A DNA stretch of 64,000 nucleotides from Undibacterium umbellatum (GCF_014284125.1 NZ_JACOFX010000006.1:205367-269366), one strand, 5' to 3'; positions 28,216-38,163 are shown, counted from the first letter of the stretch. The notes: generated from the sequence alone by a model not told the origin. Numbers and translations are program-made.

Positions 28216-28830
28216 GTGCTGACCCTGGTTTTCGGGATAGTGGCGGCTCTGGCTTTGCCAGGAGAGGCGTCTGTGGTAACCCGTGCCTTGAGTGGCTGGA
28301 ATGTGGCTGTCTGGTCCTATCTTTTTCTGATGGCCTGGTTGATGATGCGCGCAGACAAGCATGCGGTCCGTAAGATGGCGCAACAAGAGGATGAAAGTGC
28401 GGTGGCAGTGCTGGTCTTACTGTCGTTGGCCGCAGCGCTAAGTTTATTGGCCAACATTCATGAGTTGTCGGGCATGGCTGGTGCCAGCAGCGAACTCAGA
28501 GTAATGAAATATCTGTTTGCTGCCAGCACAGTGCTGGGCTCGTGGTTGTTGCTGGGCGTGATTTTTTGCTTTCATTATGCCTTGCTGTTTTACAACTCAG
28601 CACCAGACAAACCCGCACTACGTTTCCCTGAAGATGAGGACATGCCTGATTTCTGGGATTTTTTGTACTTCTCGTTCACGATAGCCGTAGCCGCACAAAC
28701 TTCAGACGTCACCGTGATGAACCGGCAGGTGCGCAAGACAGTGCTTGCGCAATCCATACTCAGTTTTTTCTTCAATGTGGCCGTGGTCGGTTTTTCCATC
28801 AATATTGCTGCTGGCCTGGTAGGCAATTAA
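28216..28830 (+). CDS. DUF1345-like inner-membrane protein
   Basis: 204 residues from a GTG at 28216, with about five membrane segments and the family's DFLYFSFTIAVAAQTSDVTV motif followed by RKTVLAQSILSFFFNVAVV. Function is unknown for the family. The start is odd: the same frame stays open further upstream and encodes LIQRRPRL, which looks like the normal N-terminus, yet there is no ATG, GTG or TTG there; AGGTGG at 28174 precedes two ATC codons (28180, 28183). The MITE lies just 110 bases before the GTG and may have altered the original 5' region. The stop codon overlaps the convergent gene's stop. Confidence 0.8.
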   Translation: MLTLVFGIVAALALPGEASVVTRALSGWNVAVWSYLFLMAWLMMRADKHAVRKMAQQEDESAVAVLVLLSLAAALSLLANIHELSGMAGASSELRVMKYLFAASTVLGSWLLLGVIFCFHYALLFYNSAPDKPALRFPEDEDMPDFWDFLYFSFTIAVAAQTSDVTVMNRQVRKTVLAQSILSFFFNVAVVGFSINIAAGLVGN

Positions 28831-29294
28831 CGTCCGTAGTCACCGTAATGACCATGGTGACCATGATGACGCTCGCGTCTTTCTTCGCGCCATTCTCGTT
28901 CATGGCGTCTGCCATGACGCCACTCGTGGCGGTCACGCAAGGGGTGGCCATAGGTTTGCTCGACATATACATGTTCTACATACGGTCTTGGTGAACTCAA
29001 CACGATAGGTACGCCGCCAACGCGCACATCAAGATTCAGGCCATAGGGCAGACGTCTACCAGTTTCCCAGCCACGTCCATTGGCCCAGTACCAGTTACCT
29101 TGTGCAGGTGCGTAATAGACCTGATGAGAGGGGTAATAGACATAATTGTAATTGCGTGCCACATGATGGACGGGAGGTGCCGGGTGCCAGCGATGGTCCC
29201 TGCCATAAGCATCATTCGCAAACACGGTACTGGTGCTGGCACTGCAAATCAGCAGGGTTGCCAACAGGCCTTTGAAAAGTTGACTGAGTTTCAT
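28827..29294 (-). CDS. Exported His/Arg/Tyr-rich protein of unknown function
   Basis: 155 residues. Signal peptide to about residue 26 (TVFAND). The middle is Tyr/Trp-rich (VYYPSHQVYYAPAQGNWYWANG), and the last 40 residues are almost all His, Arg, Glu and Gly (HEWRHGRRHERE, HHGHHGHYGDYG), suggesting metal binding or interaction with acidic surfaces. Homologous small exported proteins are common in beta-proteobacteria, without known role. It converges on the DUF1345-like gene and the two stop codons share the four bases TTAA. Confidence 0.7.
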   Translation of the reverse strand: MKLSQLFKGLLATLLICSASTSTVFANDAYGRDHRWHPAPPVHHVARNYNYVYYPSHQVYYAPAQGNWYWANGRGWETGRRLPYGLNLDVRVGGVPIVLSSPRPYVEHVYVEQTYGHPLRDRHEWRHGRRHEREWREERRERHHGHHGHYGDYGR

Positions 29295-29514
29295 GATATC
29301 AATTCCTTCGTTTTGATATCTCTATAACGCAGGCTAGTACTGATGCGCTGACACGGGTTTGTATATAGACATCTCAATATGCAAGCAGATGTTACAGCAG
29401 CTTGTTATCAGGACATCGTCGACAGCTTGCAAGTATACATGTTTGATATCTTCATCTTGCTCTATTGAAATGGAGCGTCGCCCGCGAATCTACTTTCAAG
29501 CGACGCTTACCTAG

Positions 29515-31308
29515 TTATTTGGGAACAAAATCCAGGCGCAAGACAGGGTACACTTGATAACGCTGGTCCCAAGACGAATGTCGCTGGGCAAAAAAGTCCA
29601 GGCGCGCAAACGGGCTTTTGGCAAACTCCGGGTCTGCAGCAATTTTCTTTTCGAATGTGGCTTTCAATTGTGGATCACTGGCCATTTGCTCACGAGCCAC
29701 ATCTTCGGCTACATAAGCTTCCATGTATTCTTTGCGCTCAAACGCGCCATTGAACCAGCCCCAGTTGACCAGCGCATCTGGGGCTTGCGGCTCGAACAAA
29801 CCGGCCAGCAGACGCGCTTTTGGCTGGGCAATGGGGATGAATAAAGCACCTTTGCGCAAGCTTTGCTGCTGGCTTTGCCATTTGCCTTGCAGCTTCATGG
29901 CTTGTCGCCCTTCAAATGACTTCGCCTGCAAAGCGGCAGTGCTGGTCATGAACTGTTCCGTAGTGACTGCACTTAAATCCGCATGGATAGTGCGGAACAA
30001 GATGCCATGCTGTTGCAGTTTTTCAGCCACTGCCTTGCTATAGGCGGCAGGAATCAGATAGCCGCCTTTAGGTAGGATGACTTGCGCATCAGTGACAATC
30101 TCGTCGCGCAGTTTGACTTTCCATATCTGTGGCTTGCTTTCATCGTAGCGCGTCATCAAGGCACCAGAAATATCCGACATGCTGCGGGTATAAGCGTAGC
30201 CACGGAAGTCTATCTCCCTGGCTTTTTCAGTCGTTCTGTAGGTCAATGGCAACGCTTGGCCTGCCAGTTGCATGGCGCGCTGATCTGCAGCTTTGGCAGC
30301 TTTCAGCCATTGTTCGCCATAGCCAGATATTTGCTCGAGTACGGAAATTATCGTGTTGCGTGTGATAAGAACACGGGTGGCATATTCTTTCCAGGAATGG
30401 GTTTCCACCAGCATGCCAAAGCGGTTGCGCAATACCGGATAACCACTTGAAAAGCGAGGAGGAGGAACTGAGTCAGCAAAGCCCGACATGGGATCATCTT
30501 CCTGCACAAACGACATATAGAAGGCATGTGGCAGCGAGCCTTGCTTGGCAAGGTCGGCAATGACGTTGTCGCGCAAGGTCTTGCCCGCTTCACGCAATAA
30601 GGCATCACCTGAATTGACAGGCTCTACCTGTATGGAAATATCAGGTTCAAATTTTGCACCGTTGGTCACATGCAAATCGATGATTGCCAACGGGTCCCAG
30701 GTGTTGATCAGCTTCAGCATGGCCTGCATTTCAGGCGAGTCTGCCTTCACGTAATCACGGTTGAGATTAAAATTTTGTGCGGTTGTGCGCCAGCCCATTT
30801 CTTCTGGGCCGCGTTGATTGGGACGGTTCCAGGCGCCAAAGCGTTCATGTCCATCGATATTGAAGACGGGGACAAACAACAAGGCTTGCTTGTCCAGCGC
30901 ATGTGATGCCGCCTTGTTTTCCAGGATGTCCCTTATTGCCAGGAAGCCAGCATCCTTGCCATCAATTTCACCTGCATGGATGCCACCCTGTATCAGGGTC
31001 ACCGGCAACTGTTTTTCCACAAGTTGGGCGGGTGTGAACAGGCCGCTGCGGGTGACCAGCAAGGCCAGCATGGGTCGGTTTTCCGGAGTACGTCCAAATT
31101 CCATGCAACGCACTTCTTTGGGATAGTTTTTTTGAAAAGACAGGCACAGTTTTTCTACCTCTTCATAGCGCCCGGTTTTTTTAAAGCCGCTTTGCTCGGC
31201 AATCGTGCTGAGGGGATTCGCTGCATGAGCAGTCGTCAACATCAGACTGCTACCTGTAATCAAGCCACAAATGACGCTTAGTTTCAAAATTGAGTATGCT
31301 GGTTTCAT
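29515..31308 (-). CDS. Exported M14-family zinc carboxypeptidase
   Basis: 597 residues from the ATG at 31308; a TTG in frame at 31338 directly touches the upstream stop. The signal peptide ends near AHAAN (about 31). The M14 zinc site is visible as GGIHAGEIDGKD (His and Glu ligands), followed by VFNIDGHERFG, an RNRFGMLVETHSWK segment with the third histidine, and a long C-terminal region. It should cut C-terminal residues from peptides in the periplasm or outside. It lies directly after the MtaD-like gene and is probably co-transcribed. Confidence 0.88.
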   Translation of the reverse strand: MKPAYSILKLSVICGLITGSSLMLTTAHAANPLSTIAEQSGFKKTGRYEEVEKLCLSFQKNYPKEVRCMEFGRTPENRPMLALLVTRSGLFTPAQLVEKQLPVTLIQGGIHAGEIDGKDAGFLAIRDILENKAASHALDKQALLFVPVFNIDGHERFGAWNRPNQRGPEEMGWRTTAQNFNLNRDYVKADSPEMQAMLKLINTWDPLAIIDLHVTNGAKFEPDISIQVEPVNSGDALLREAGKTLRDNVIADLAKQGSLPHAFYMSFVQEDDPMSGFADSVPPPRFSSGYPVLRNRFGMLVETHSWKEYATRVLITRNTIISVLEQISGYGEQWLKAAKAADQRAMQLAGQALPLTYRTTEKAREIDFRGYAYTRSMSDISGALMTRYDESKPQIWKVKLRDEIVTDAQVILPKGGYLIPAAYSKAVAEKLQQHGILFRTIHADLSAVTTEQFMTSTAALQAKSFEGRQAMKLQGKWQSQQQSLRKGALFIPIAQPKARLLAGLFEPQAPDALVNWGWFNGAFERKEYMEAYVAEDVAREQMASDPQLKATFEKKIAADPEFAKSPFARLDFFAQRHSSWDQRYQVYPVLRLDFVPK

Positions 31309-31338
31309 GCGTATGATGGAGTAAGTGAATTTGATCAA

Positions 31339-32646
31339 TCAAGCCGCAACAATTTTTTGTTGCCACCACTTTGCCTTGTCCTTGAGCTGTGCTTCATCCA
31401 CAGTCTGCAATGTACGTTCTGCCATCAGACAGCGTCCATGGACCCAGACATGGCTGACTTGCTCACGTCCGGCGGCATACACAATCTGCGATGCCGGATC
31501 AAACAGTGGCAGGGTCTCCAGTGCCGAGAGATCAATCGCAATCACATCCGCGAATTTACCCGCCACCAGACTGCCAATTTGCTGATCCATGCCCAAGGCT
31601 TTGGCACCAGCCAGGGTCGCCATCTCCAGCGCATTTGCAGCATTCAGTGCAGTCGGATTGCCCGACACCGCTTTCGCCAACAGCGCAGCCATGCGCAAGT
31701 CACCCAGTAAATCGAGTTTGTTATTACTGGCTGCACCGTCCGTACCTATCCCCACATTCACGCCTGCATTTTGCATGGCGTGGACAGGTGCAAAGCCGGA
31801 AGCCAGTTTCAGATTGCTGGCCGGATTATGGGCAATGTGCACGCCTTGCTGTGCCAGCAGTTTGATCTCATCTTCATTCGCATGCACCATATGGGCAGCA
31901 ATCAGGCGTGGTGACAACAGACCCAGGTTATGCAGGCGCTGCAAGGGGCGCATGCCATGATCGCGGAGGCTGTCATTGACTTCGTCCATGGTTTCATGAA
32001 TGTGGCAGTGTATGCCCATGTCATGTTTGTCTGCCAGAGCGACTATCTTTTTGAACGTCGTATCCGCAACCGTGTAAGGCGCATGTGGTGCAAGGCGGAA
32101 GGAGACCCCATTTTGTCCCTTGAATTCCTGATGTGAGGCCATTGCTTTTTCCAGATAGCCATCAGCATCTGCCGCATAGCCAGTAGGGAATTCAAGCACA
32201 CTGCAACCAACGACAGTGCGCATGCCGGTATGCAGACCAGCGCGTGCCACGTCGTCGTTATAGAAATACATGTCATTGATGGTGGTCGTGCCGCCACGCA
32301 GCATTTCAGCCATTGCATAGACGCTACCATCGAAGACAAATTCTTCCGACAAATGCTTCTTTTCAGCGGGCCAGATGTGATTGTGCAGCCAGTCCATCAG
32401 ACTCAGGTCGTCCGCCAGACCCCGCAGCAGCGTCATGGCAGAGTGACCGTGTAGATTGACCATGCCAGGCATCACCGCATGTTCAGGTAATTCTATATGC
32501 TTTGCATCCGGGTGCTGCTGGCGCGCCTCTGCGCTGCCAAGTATGGCGAGAATTTTTTCACCTTGCATGACCAGAGCATGCTCGCCAAGGACGGTGGCGC
32601 GTGGTTCTATAGGAATAAGATACTTGGGATGTAGGCAGGTTTTCAT
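31339..32646 (-). CDS. mtaD: TRZ/ATZ-family amidohydrolase, probable MTA/SAH deaminase
   Basis: 435 residues. The metal-dependent amidohydrolase core shows MPGMVNLHGHSAM (HxH), GGTTTINDMYF, HCHIHET, HMVHANEDE and GTDGAASNN with the metal aspartate. This pattern fits 5-methylthioadenosine/S-adenosylhomocysteine deaminases, which make the inosine forms in purine and methyl-cycle salvage. Substrate is inferred from family. The ATG follows a GGAG at 11 bases. The next gene, an M14 peptidase, begins right at its stop. Confidence 0.87.
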   Translation of the reverse strand: MKTCLHPKYLIPIEPRATVLGEHALVMQGEKILAILGSAEARQQHPDAKHIELPEHAVMPGMVNLHGHSAMTLLRGLADDLSLMDWLHNHIWPAEKKHLSEEFVFDGSVYAMAEMLRGGTTTINDMYFYNDDVARAGLHTGMRTVVGCSVLEFPTGYAADADGYLEKAMASHQEFKGQNGVSFRLAPHAPYTVADTTFKKIVALADKHDMGIHCHIHETMDEVNDSLRDHGMRPLQRLHNLGLLSPRLIAAHMVHANEDEIKLLAQQGVHIAHNPASNLKLASGFAPVHAMQNAGVNVGIGTDGAASNNKLDLLGDLRMAALLAKAVSGNPTALNAANALEMATLAGAKALGMDQQIGSLVAGKFADVIAIDLSALETLPLFDPASQIVYAAGREQVSHVWVHGRCLMAERTLQTVDEAQLKDKAKWWQQKIVAA

Positions 32647-32793
32647 ATTTTTAGACTCCGCAATTGATCTGGCATTATAACCAGTGAAATTAAATCATGA
32701 GTCTACAGACTACAATCAAGCGACGAGAGTGTATGACAGAGCATATTTGAAAATGCCATAATAGGGTTTGGCCTCAGACCTTCAGGAACAAAT

Positions 32794-33489
32794 ATGGATT
32801 ACCTGTTTCCCCCGCTACAGCAAGCGGCCGTCCCCATTGCTGGTGGTACTGCTTATTTTCCCGTGCACAGGATTTACTGTGTCGGGCGTAATTATGTGGA
32901 GCATGCCAAAGAAATGGGGTGGACAGGCCGCGAGCCACCATTTTTCTTCATGAAACCAGCTGATGCTGTTTTGCCCGTGAGACAGGGAACGGTCGGTGAA
33001 ATGCCTTATCCACCCCTGACAGTCAATTTGCATCATGAAGTTGAACTGGTGATAGCGATAGGCAAGGGGGGCAAGAGTATCCGCACCGAAGACGCGCTCA
33101 GCCACATCTGGGGTTATGCGGTGGGCCTGGACATGACGCGGCGTGACTTGCAGGCAGAAGCCAAGGACCATGGCAGGCCATGGTGTACTGCCAAGGGTTT
33201 CGACTTTTCTGCGCCTATAGGGGAAATCCATAGGGCTGATACAGTGCAAGACATGCAGCAGGCAGACATCAGCCTGAATGTGAATGGCCAAAGCCGTCAA
33301 CATAGCAACACCAGTAAATTGATCTGGAGTCTGGGTGAGAGTATTGCCTGCTTGTCTGAGCTTTACACGTTGAAGCCTGGTGACCTGATTTTTACCGGGA
33401 CACCTGAAGGCGTTGGGGCTGTGCAGCGTGGGGATATGCTAGAGGCGACAATCTCGGGCTTGAGTGATTTGAAAATTAAATTGGTATAA
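32794..33489 (+). CDS. Fumarylacetoacetate hydrolase family protein (fumarylpyruvate hydrolase-like)
   Basis: 231 residues, the short FAH form typical of fumarylpyruvate hydrolases. Visible: IYCVGRNYVEHAKEMGW, FFMKPADAV, HHEVELVIAIGKGG (metal Glu ligands), DMTRRDLQAEAK, and the closing TGTPEGVGAVQRGD. AGGA precedes the ATG at seven bases. The next gene five bases on encodes the matching isomerase, so the pair would process maleylpyruvate or maleylacetoacetate from gentisate or homogentisate breakdown. The ring-cleaving dioxygenase is not in the window. Confidence 0.9.
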   Translation: MDYLFPPLQQAAVPIAGGTAYFPVHRIYCVGRNYVEHAKEMGWTGREPPFFFMKPADAVLPVRQGTVGEMPYPPLTVNLHHEVELVIAIGKGGKSIRTEDALSHIWGYAVGLDMTRRDLQAEAKDHGRPWCTAKGFDFSAPIGEIHRADTVQDMQQADISLNVNGQSRQHSNTSKLIWSLGESIACLSELYTLKPGDLIFTGTPEGVGAVQRGDMLEATISGLSDLKIKLV

Positions 33490-33494
33490 ACGAA

Positions 33495-34154
33495 ATGATG
33501 AAACTTTATGGTTATTTCCGCAGTTCTGCTTCTTACCGGGTCAGGATCGCGCTCAATCTCAAGGGCCTGGACTACGAACAGGTAGCTGTGCATCTGGTTA
33601 AAAACGGCGGCGAGCAACTTGCCCCGGCCTTTCGTGCCTTGAATCCGGATGCCCTGGTGCCAGTCTTGCAGGATGAGCTGGAAGGAGAAACGGCGAATCT
33701 GACGCAGTCTATGGCAATTATCGAATATCTTGATGAAGTTTATCCGGAAATATCACTGCTGCCATCCACACCGTTGGATCGTGCTTATGTCAGGTCTTTG
33801 GCGCTGGCAATTGCCTGTGAAATTCATCCCGTCAATAACCTGCGTGTGTTGAAATACCTGTCAGGTACCCTGCAAGTCACTGATGAACAAAAAAATGCAT
33901 GGTATCGGCACTGGTGTGAAACTGGTTTGGCGGTGTTGGAGAAAAAGCTGGCGGCGGATGCCCGCACCGGAATTTTTTGCTTTGGTGATGCACCAGGTTT
34001 TGCAGATTGCTTTCTGGTCCCGCAAATTGCCAATGCCCAGCGATTTCATTGCGATATGAGTGGCATGCCTACACTTATGCGCATACACCAGGCATGTAGC
34101 GAACATCCTGCCTTTATCAAAGCAGCACCGGCCAATCAGCCGGATGCTGAATAG
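33495..34154 (+). CDS. maiA: Maleylacetoacetate (or maleylpyruvate) isomerase, zeta-class GST
   Basis: 219 residues. The zeta-class glutathione transferase signature RSSASYRVRIALNLKG is at residues 9-24, followed by NPDALVPVL and QSMAIIEYLDE for glutathione binding, and the all-helical C-terminal domain (ACEIHPVNNLRVLKYL). It isomerises cis to trans double bonds using glutathione. Five bases separate it from the upstream hydrolase, so they form an aromatic-acid catabolism pair. Two adjacent ATGs (33495, 33498) are possible starts. Confidence 0.92.
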   Translation: MMKLYGYFRSSASYRVRIALNLKGLDYEQVAVHLVKNGGEQLAPAFRALNPDALVPVLQDELEGETANLTQSMAIIEYLDEVYPEISLLPSTPLDRAYVRSLALAIACEIHPVNNLRVLKYLSGTLQVTDEQKNAWYRHWCETGLAVLEKKLAADARTGIFCFGDAPGFADCFLVPQIANAQRFHCDMSGMPTLMRIHQACSEHPAFIKAAPANQPDAE

Positions 34155-34185
34155 TAGAGCTGAAAAATTGTTAGTTGTCGGGAGA

Positions 34186-34214
34186 CAAAAAAAGGGGCCT
34201 GAAAACTGGCCCCT
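34186..34214 (-). terminator. Terminator after receiver-domain gene
   Basis: The stem aggggcc (34193-34199) pairs with ggcccct (34208-34214) and is followed on the minus strand by seven Ts. It serves the leftward receiver gene ending at 34252. Confidence 0.75.
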
Positions 34215-34251
34215 GGCATTCCCCGCTGCATAAGTAAAATATTTAAAAGTG

Positions 34252-34902
34252 CTAATTTGGCAAATCAGGATTATTGTGACAATTTGCCAGGGTATCATTG
34301 AGCACGGAAATCAGAAGCGAACGTGTCAATTTTGATTTTGTCGTATAACCATCAATGGCAAATTCCTCGCTGACTTGCTGTTCAGGGGCATAACCTGGTT
34401 GTCCGGTACGTAAAACGATGCGCAGATTGGTCAGGGCCATCTCGTTGCGGATGACATTCACCAGTTTCAGGCCAGCATCAACAGTTTCCATGACCACATC
34501 CAGTAAGACCAGAGCGATATCCGGGTTGGCGCTAATCACCGCACGTGCTTCTTTGGCAGAGTAGGCGTGTATAAACTCCAGTGGGCGGCCATGAATTTTG
34601 ACGCCGCTCAAAGCCAGCAAGGTAGTGTCATGGACATTGCTGTCATCATCAGCAATCAGGATTTTCCACGGATGCAAATCCAGCTTGGGTTGCAAGCTTT
34701 CTTCATCTTCTTCTATAAAGTCAATAATGTCATCATCATGACTGGTACCTAGCGCACCGTCAGAAATAGAGTCGTTACCCCAATATGAGTACCGCCCCAA
34801 ACCCGCTGACCTTTCATTTTTTGACAAAATTTCAACAGCCATTTTGCCTACGTAAAGATCACTTTGTAACAAGCCGGGTATCCTACTGTGTTGGTTCTTC
34901 AT
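34252..34902 (-). CDS. Stand-alone response-regulator receiver protein with acidic linker
   Basis: 216 residues from the ATG at 34902 (GGGAG upstream at good spacing). About 75 N-terminal residues of no known domain contain a highly acidic patch (DDDIIDFIEEDEES), followed by a receiver domain: WKILIADDDSNVHD, VLLDVVMETVDAG with the phospho-acceptor Asp, and TKSKLT with the conserved Lys. The receiver most resembles those placed before DUF3369 and HD-GYP domains, but the protein ends after it, so there is no output domain. It is divergent from the histidine kinase gene and may be its partner. Confidence 0.85.
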   Translation of the reverse strand: MKNQHSRIPGLLQSDLYVGKMAVEILSKNERSAGLGRYSYWGNDSISDGALGTSHDDDIIDFIEEDEESLQPKLDLHPWKILIADDDSNVHDTTLLALSGVKIHGRPLEFIHAYSAKEARAVISANPDIALVLLDVVMETVDAGLKLVNVIRNEMALTNLRIVLRTGQPGYAPEQQVSEEFAIDGYTTKSKLTRSLLISVLNDTLANCHNNPDLPN

Positions 34903-35260
34903 CAGTGTGCTCCCTGTTGCTTGAATTTTGCCTAGCTTCAATTCAATCTTATGTGAAGCAGGTAGCATAATCAAGACCAAAAAACTTGAAAGTGTTAAAT
35001 AATGATTATTGCAACACTTACTTGTCACGAATATTGATTTATGTCGTTAAATGCGTCGATTTTCGGTGCTATGATTAAATTCAAGCGATTAAGATCTTGT
35101 TTTTTTTCAGCCGGAATTCGCACAGAATTAAGCTGATTTTTTTCTGAGTGCGATGTTTCCTTTGGCATCCAGTCCACCCGGACTGAGAACAGTAAGCCTG
35201 ATTCAGGAGCAGGTATGTCGCTTCGCGCTTTTTTGCATGGCTTTCTTGGGTAGCTCATTG

Positions 35261-38071
35261 ATGCCTACTGTATACCTTCCCGCTGCGATCATCACTTCAC
35301 TGGTCACGTCTTTTTTGACCATGCTGGTACTGCTTTATGTGCAGCATTTACATGTGCATGCGAGAGCTACACGCTGCTGGGCGCTGGCATATGCTGGCCT
35401 GGCGTTACAACAGACATGCAGGTTTCTGGCTGACACCCAGGCGCCGATCTTCAATCTCTTTGCCGATATTTTTTTGCTTGCTTATGTTTGCTATTTGTGG
35501 GCCGGCATCAGGATATTCCACGGTGTTACAGTCTATGTAATGCCTGTCATGCTTGGTTTTGCGATTGCTGTCCTTTGGTTGTTAATGACTTTCCTGACAG
35601 GTGTAAAACCCTTGTGGCGCATGCTGCCGATATACCTGGTTTCCGGCTTGATTTTGATGATAGCAGCTTTGGGTTTTTGGCGCGCCCGCAGTCAAAAACA
35701 TACTTTCGGTTTTCACTTGTTGGGTACGCTGATATTTTTGAAGGGCTTGCATCTGCTGGATTTTCCTTTCTTCCGTGAGCAGCCCGAGTACGCTGCACTT
35801 GGATATGAAGTCAGTGCCTTTCTGGACCTGGCTATCGGCATGCTCTTTCTTGTCGCTGCTTTACTGCGGCAACAAGATGATGTAGAGCGTGTTAACGACG
35901 ATCTGAAACTGGAAATGGATGAGCGCAAAAACATAGAACGCTTATCCAGGGAGAGGGAAGCCCTGTTTGAAAAAGTATTTCAGATGGTACCCGATGTACT
36001 GGCGATCTGCCGTGAAAAAGATGGCCGTTATCTGGAAGTGAACCGGCACTGGGAAACCATTACAGGATATGCCAGGGAAGAAACCTTAGGACGCTATTCG
36101 CTGGAGTTGAACTTGTGGATGGATGTCAGCCTGCGTGAAAAAATGCTGGAGATATTAAGACGCGATGGTGAAGTCAGTAATTTTGAAGGTGTCTACAGGC
36201 ACAAACTGGGGCATCCTTACAATGTGTTGATTTCTGGCACGCGCTTTGATGTCAGCGGCGAGCCATATATTGCCTACGCCATGCAAGACATTTCGGCACT
36301 GCGCAAAGTAGAGCGCTTGCAGGAGCAGGCAGAACGGGAATTGCAGGAACGTGAAAAATTACTTTCAACGGTGTTTCAACTCGTGCCTGATACCCTGACC
36401 ATAAGCAAAATCACTACTGGAGAATATGTCGATGTTAACCGCAACTGGGAACCTATTTCTGGTTATACGCGCGAAGAAGTCCTTGGCCGCACTTCAAACG
36501 ACATCCAGTTATGGGAAAAACCAGAGCAACGCGATGAACTTATCAAGCGCATACGCCGCGATGGTGAGGTCCATAATATGCAAATCGCATTCCGTCACAA
36601 GCAAGGGCATATTACCCAATGCAGGGTTTCAGGATCTCAGTTTGAGGCGGGCAATGAATCCTATCTCTTACTGTCATCTCGCAATATAGATCAGGAGCTC
36701 AATGCAGAAGCCGCACGTGTGCAAGTGGAATCTCTCTTGCGCGAGAACGAACAAAAGTATTCCACCTTGTTCCAGTTGTCACCGATACCCCTGGGTCTGG
36801 TGGATGTGCAGACAGATTGCATTGTTGAAGTCAATGATATCTGGTTAAAGGAATTTGGCTATCAACGGGAAGGTATCGTAGGCAAAACTACGATGGAAAT
36901 GGGTCTTGTCGCGCAAGCTGAAGAGCGGAAAAAGTTCAACGATGACCTTGGGCGCGACAAGAAAGTCGATCAACTGGAAGTTCGCATCAAAGCTTGTGAC
37001 GATCATGAAATGATTTTTCTCTTATCGGCAAGGTTGATCAGAATGCATGGTAAGCCCATGTGCATATTCTCTTTATTGAACGTGACCAGACAAGTACAGA
37101 TAGAGCAGGAAATCCGCGAGATGACAGCCCAACTGGAAGAGCGTGTCAGGTTGCGTACTTTGAATTTACAACAGGCCAATGCAGAACTGGCAGCAGCGAT
37201 GGAATCATTGCGGCATACCCAGGATGAATTGGTACGCTCTGAAAAAATGGCCGCACTGGGTTCACTGGTAGCGGGTGTCGCCCATGAACTTAATACTCCC
37301 ATAGGGAATAGTGTGACAGTAGCCAGCACGCTGCAGGACAAAACCAGAGAAATGCTGCGTGATATCAAAGAAGGCAAGTTAAAACGATCTGCCCTGGAAA
37401 ATTATCTTGAGAATGCCGAAACAGGAACCGCCTTGCTGATGCGTACATTGGGAATGGCACGCGAGTTGATACGCAGTTTCAAGCAAGTCGCAGTCGACCA
37501 GTCCAGCAGTTACAGGCGACAGTTTGATTTGCAAACAGCAATGGAAGAACTGATCGTGACCCTGGCCCCGATGTATAAAAAAACTGCCTACACACTGGTG
37601 ACTGATCTTGCGCCCGGCATCATCATGGACAGTTACCCTGGCCCTCTCGGGCAAATCATTACCAACTTCATGACCAATGCTCTGACCCATGCGTTTGAGC
37701 ACCGCGATAGCGGTGAAATGCACCTGCACACACATTTGCTGGATGATACCCAGGTACAAATCGTCTTTAGCGATAATGGCATAGGCATGAGCGAGCAAGT
37801 ACAAAAGCGCGTATTTGACCCCTTCTTTACGACCAAGTTGGGGCAGGGTGGTTCTGGCCTGGGCATGAATATAGTCTACAACCTGGTAACTGGTGTGCTG
37901 GGTGGGTCCATACAATTGGACAGCAAGCCGGGTGAGGGGACCAGTTTCACACTCGTCGTACCCCTAGTTGCGCCCCAATTGCGGGTAGACAATAGCAAAA
38001 AAAACAGAGCGGCTCTGGCTATGCCAGGAACTGCAAGCACTGAAGCGACGCTTCCCGACACCAAAAAGTAA
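35261..38071 (+). CDS. Membrane multi-PAS sensor histidine kinase
   Basis: 936 residues from the ATG at 35261; the frame opens 36 codons earlier. About seven membrane segments (about 1-210) are followed by a coiled coil, three tandem PAS domains (each opening F-x-L-x-P, with NRHWETITGY, NRNWEPISGY, NDIWLKEFGY), a second coiled coil, a dimerisation helix with the phospho-acceptor His675 in GVAHELNTPIGN, and an ATPase domain (NFMTNALTHAFEH, DNGIGM, GGSGLGMNIV). The ATPase begins with a NALTHA rather than NA-x-KY N-box, as in HK4-like kinases. No receiver is fused; the divergent receiver gene is the nearest candidate. Confidence 0.9.
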   Translation: MPTVYLPAAIITSLVTSFLTMLVLLYVQHLHVHARATRCWALAYAGLALQQTCRFLADTQAPIFNLFADIFLLAYVCYLWAGIRIFHGVTVYVMPVMLGFAIAVLWLLMTFLTGVKPLWRMLPIYLVSGLILMIAALGFWRARSQKHTFGFHLLGTLIFLKGLHLLDFPFFREQPEYAALGYEVSAFLDLAIGMLFLVAALLRQQDDVERVNDDLKLEMDERKNIERLSREREALFEKVFQMVPDVLAICREKDGRYLEVNRHWETITGYAREETLGRYSLELNLWMDVSLREKMLEILRRDGEVSNFEGVYRHKLGHPYNVLISGTRFDVSGEPYIAYAMQDISALRKVERLQEQAERELQEREKLLSTVFQLVPDTLTISKITTGEYVDVNRNWEPISGYTREEVLGRTSNDIQLWEKPEQRDELIKRIRRDGEVHNMQIAFRHKQGHITQCRVSGSQFEAGNESYLLLSSRNIDQELNAEAARVQVESLLRENEQKYSTLFQLSPIPLGLVDVQTDCIVEVNDIWLKEFGYQREGIVGKTTMEMGLVAQAEERKKFNDDLGRDKKVDQLEVRIKACDDHEMIFLLSARLIRMHGKPMCIFSLLNVTRQVQIEQEIREMTAQLEERVRLRTLNLQQANAELAAAMESLRHTQDELVRSEKMAALGSLVAGVAHELNTPIGNSVTVASTLQDKTREMLRDIKEGKLKRSALENYLENAETGTALLMRTLGMARELIRSFKQVAVDQSSSYRRQFDLQTAMEELIVTLAPMYKKTAYTLVTDLAPGIIMDSYPGPLGQIITNFMTNALTHAFEHRDSGEMHLHTHLLDDTQVQIVFSDNGIGMSEQVQKRVFDPFFTTKLGQGGSGLGMNIVYNLVTGVLGGSIQLDSKPGEGTSFTLVVPLVAPQLRVDNSKKNRAALAMPGTASTEATLPDTKK

Positions 38072-38163
38072 TTTTATGGCAATATCAGCCTGACTGATAA
38101 TCTAGTTGCCTCAACTATTTCCCTTTGCGTGCAATATTCTTTGTGCCTGTGCGTCTACAGGGT

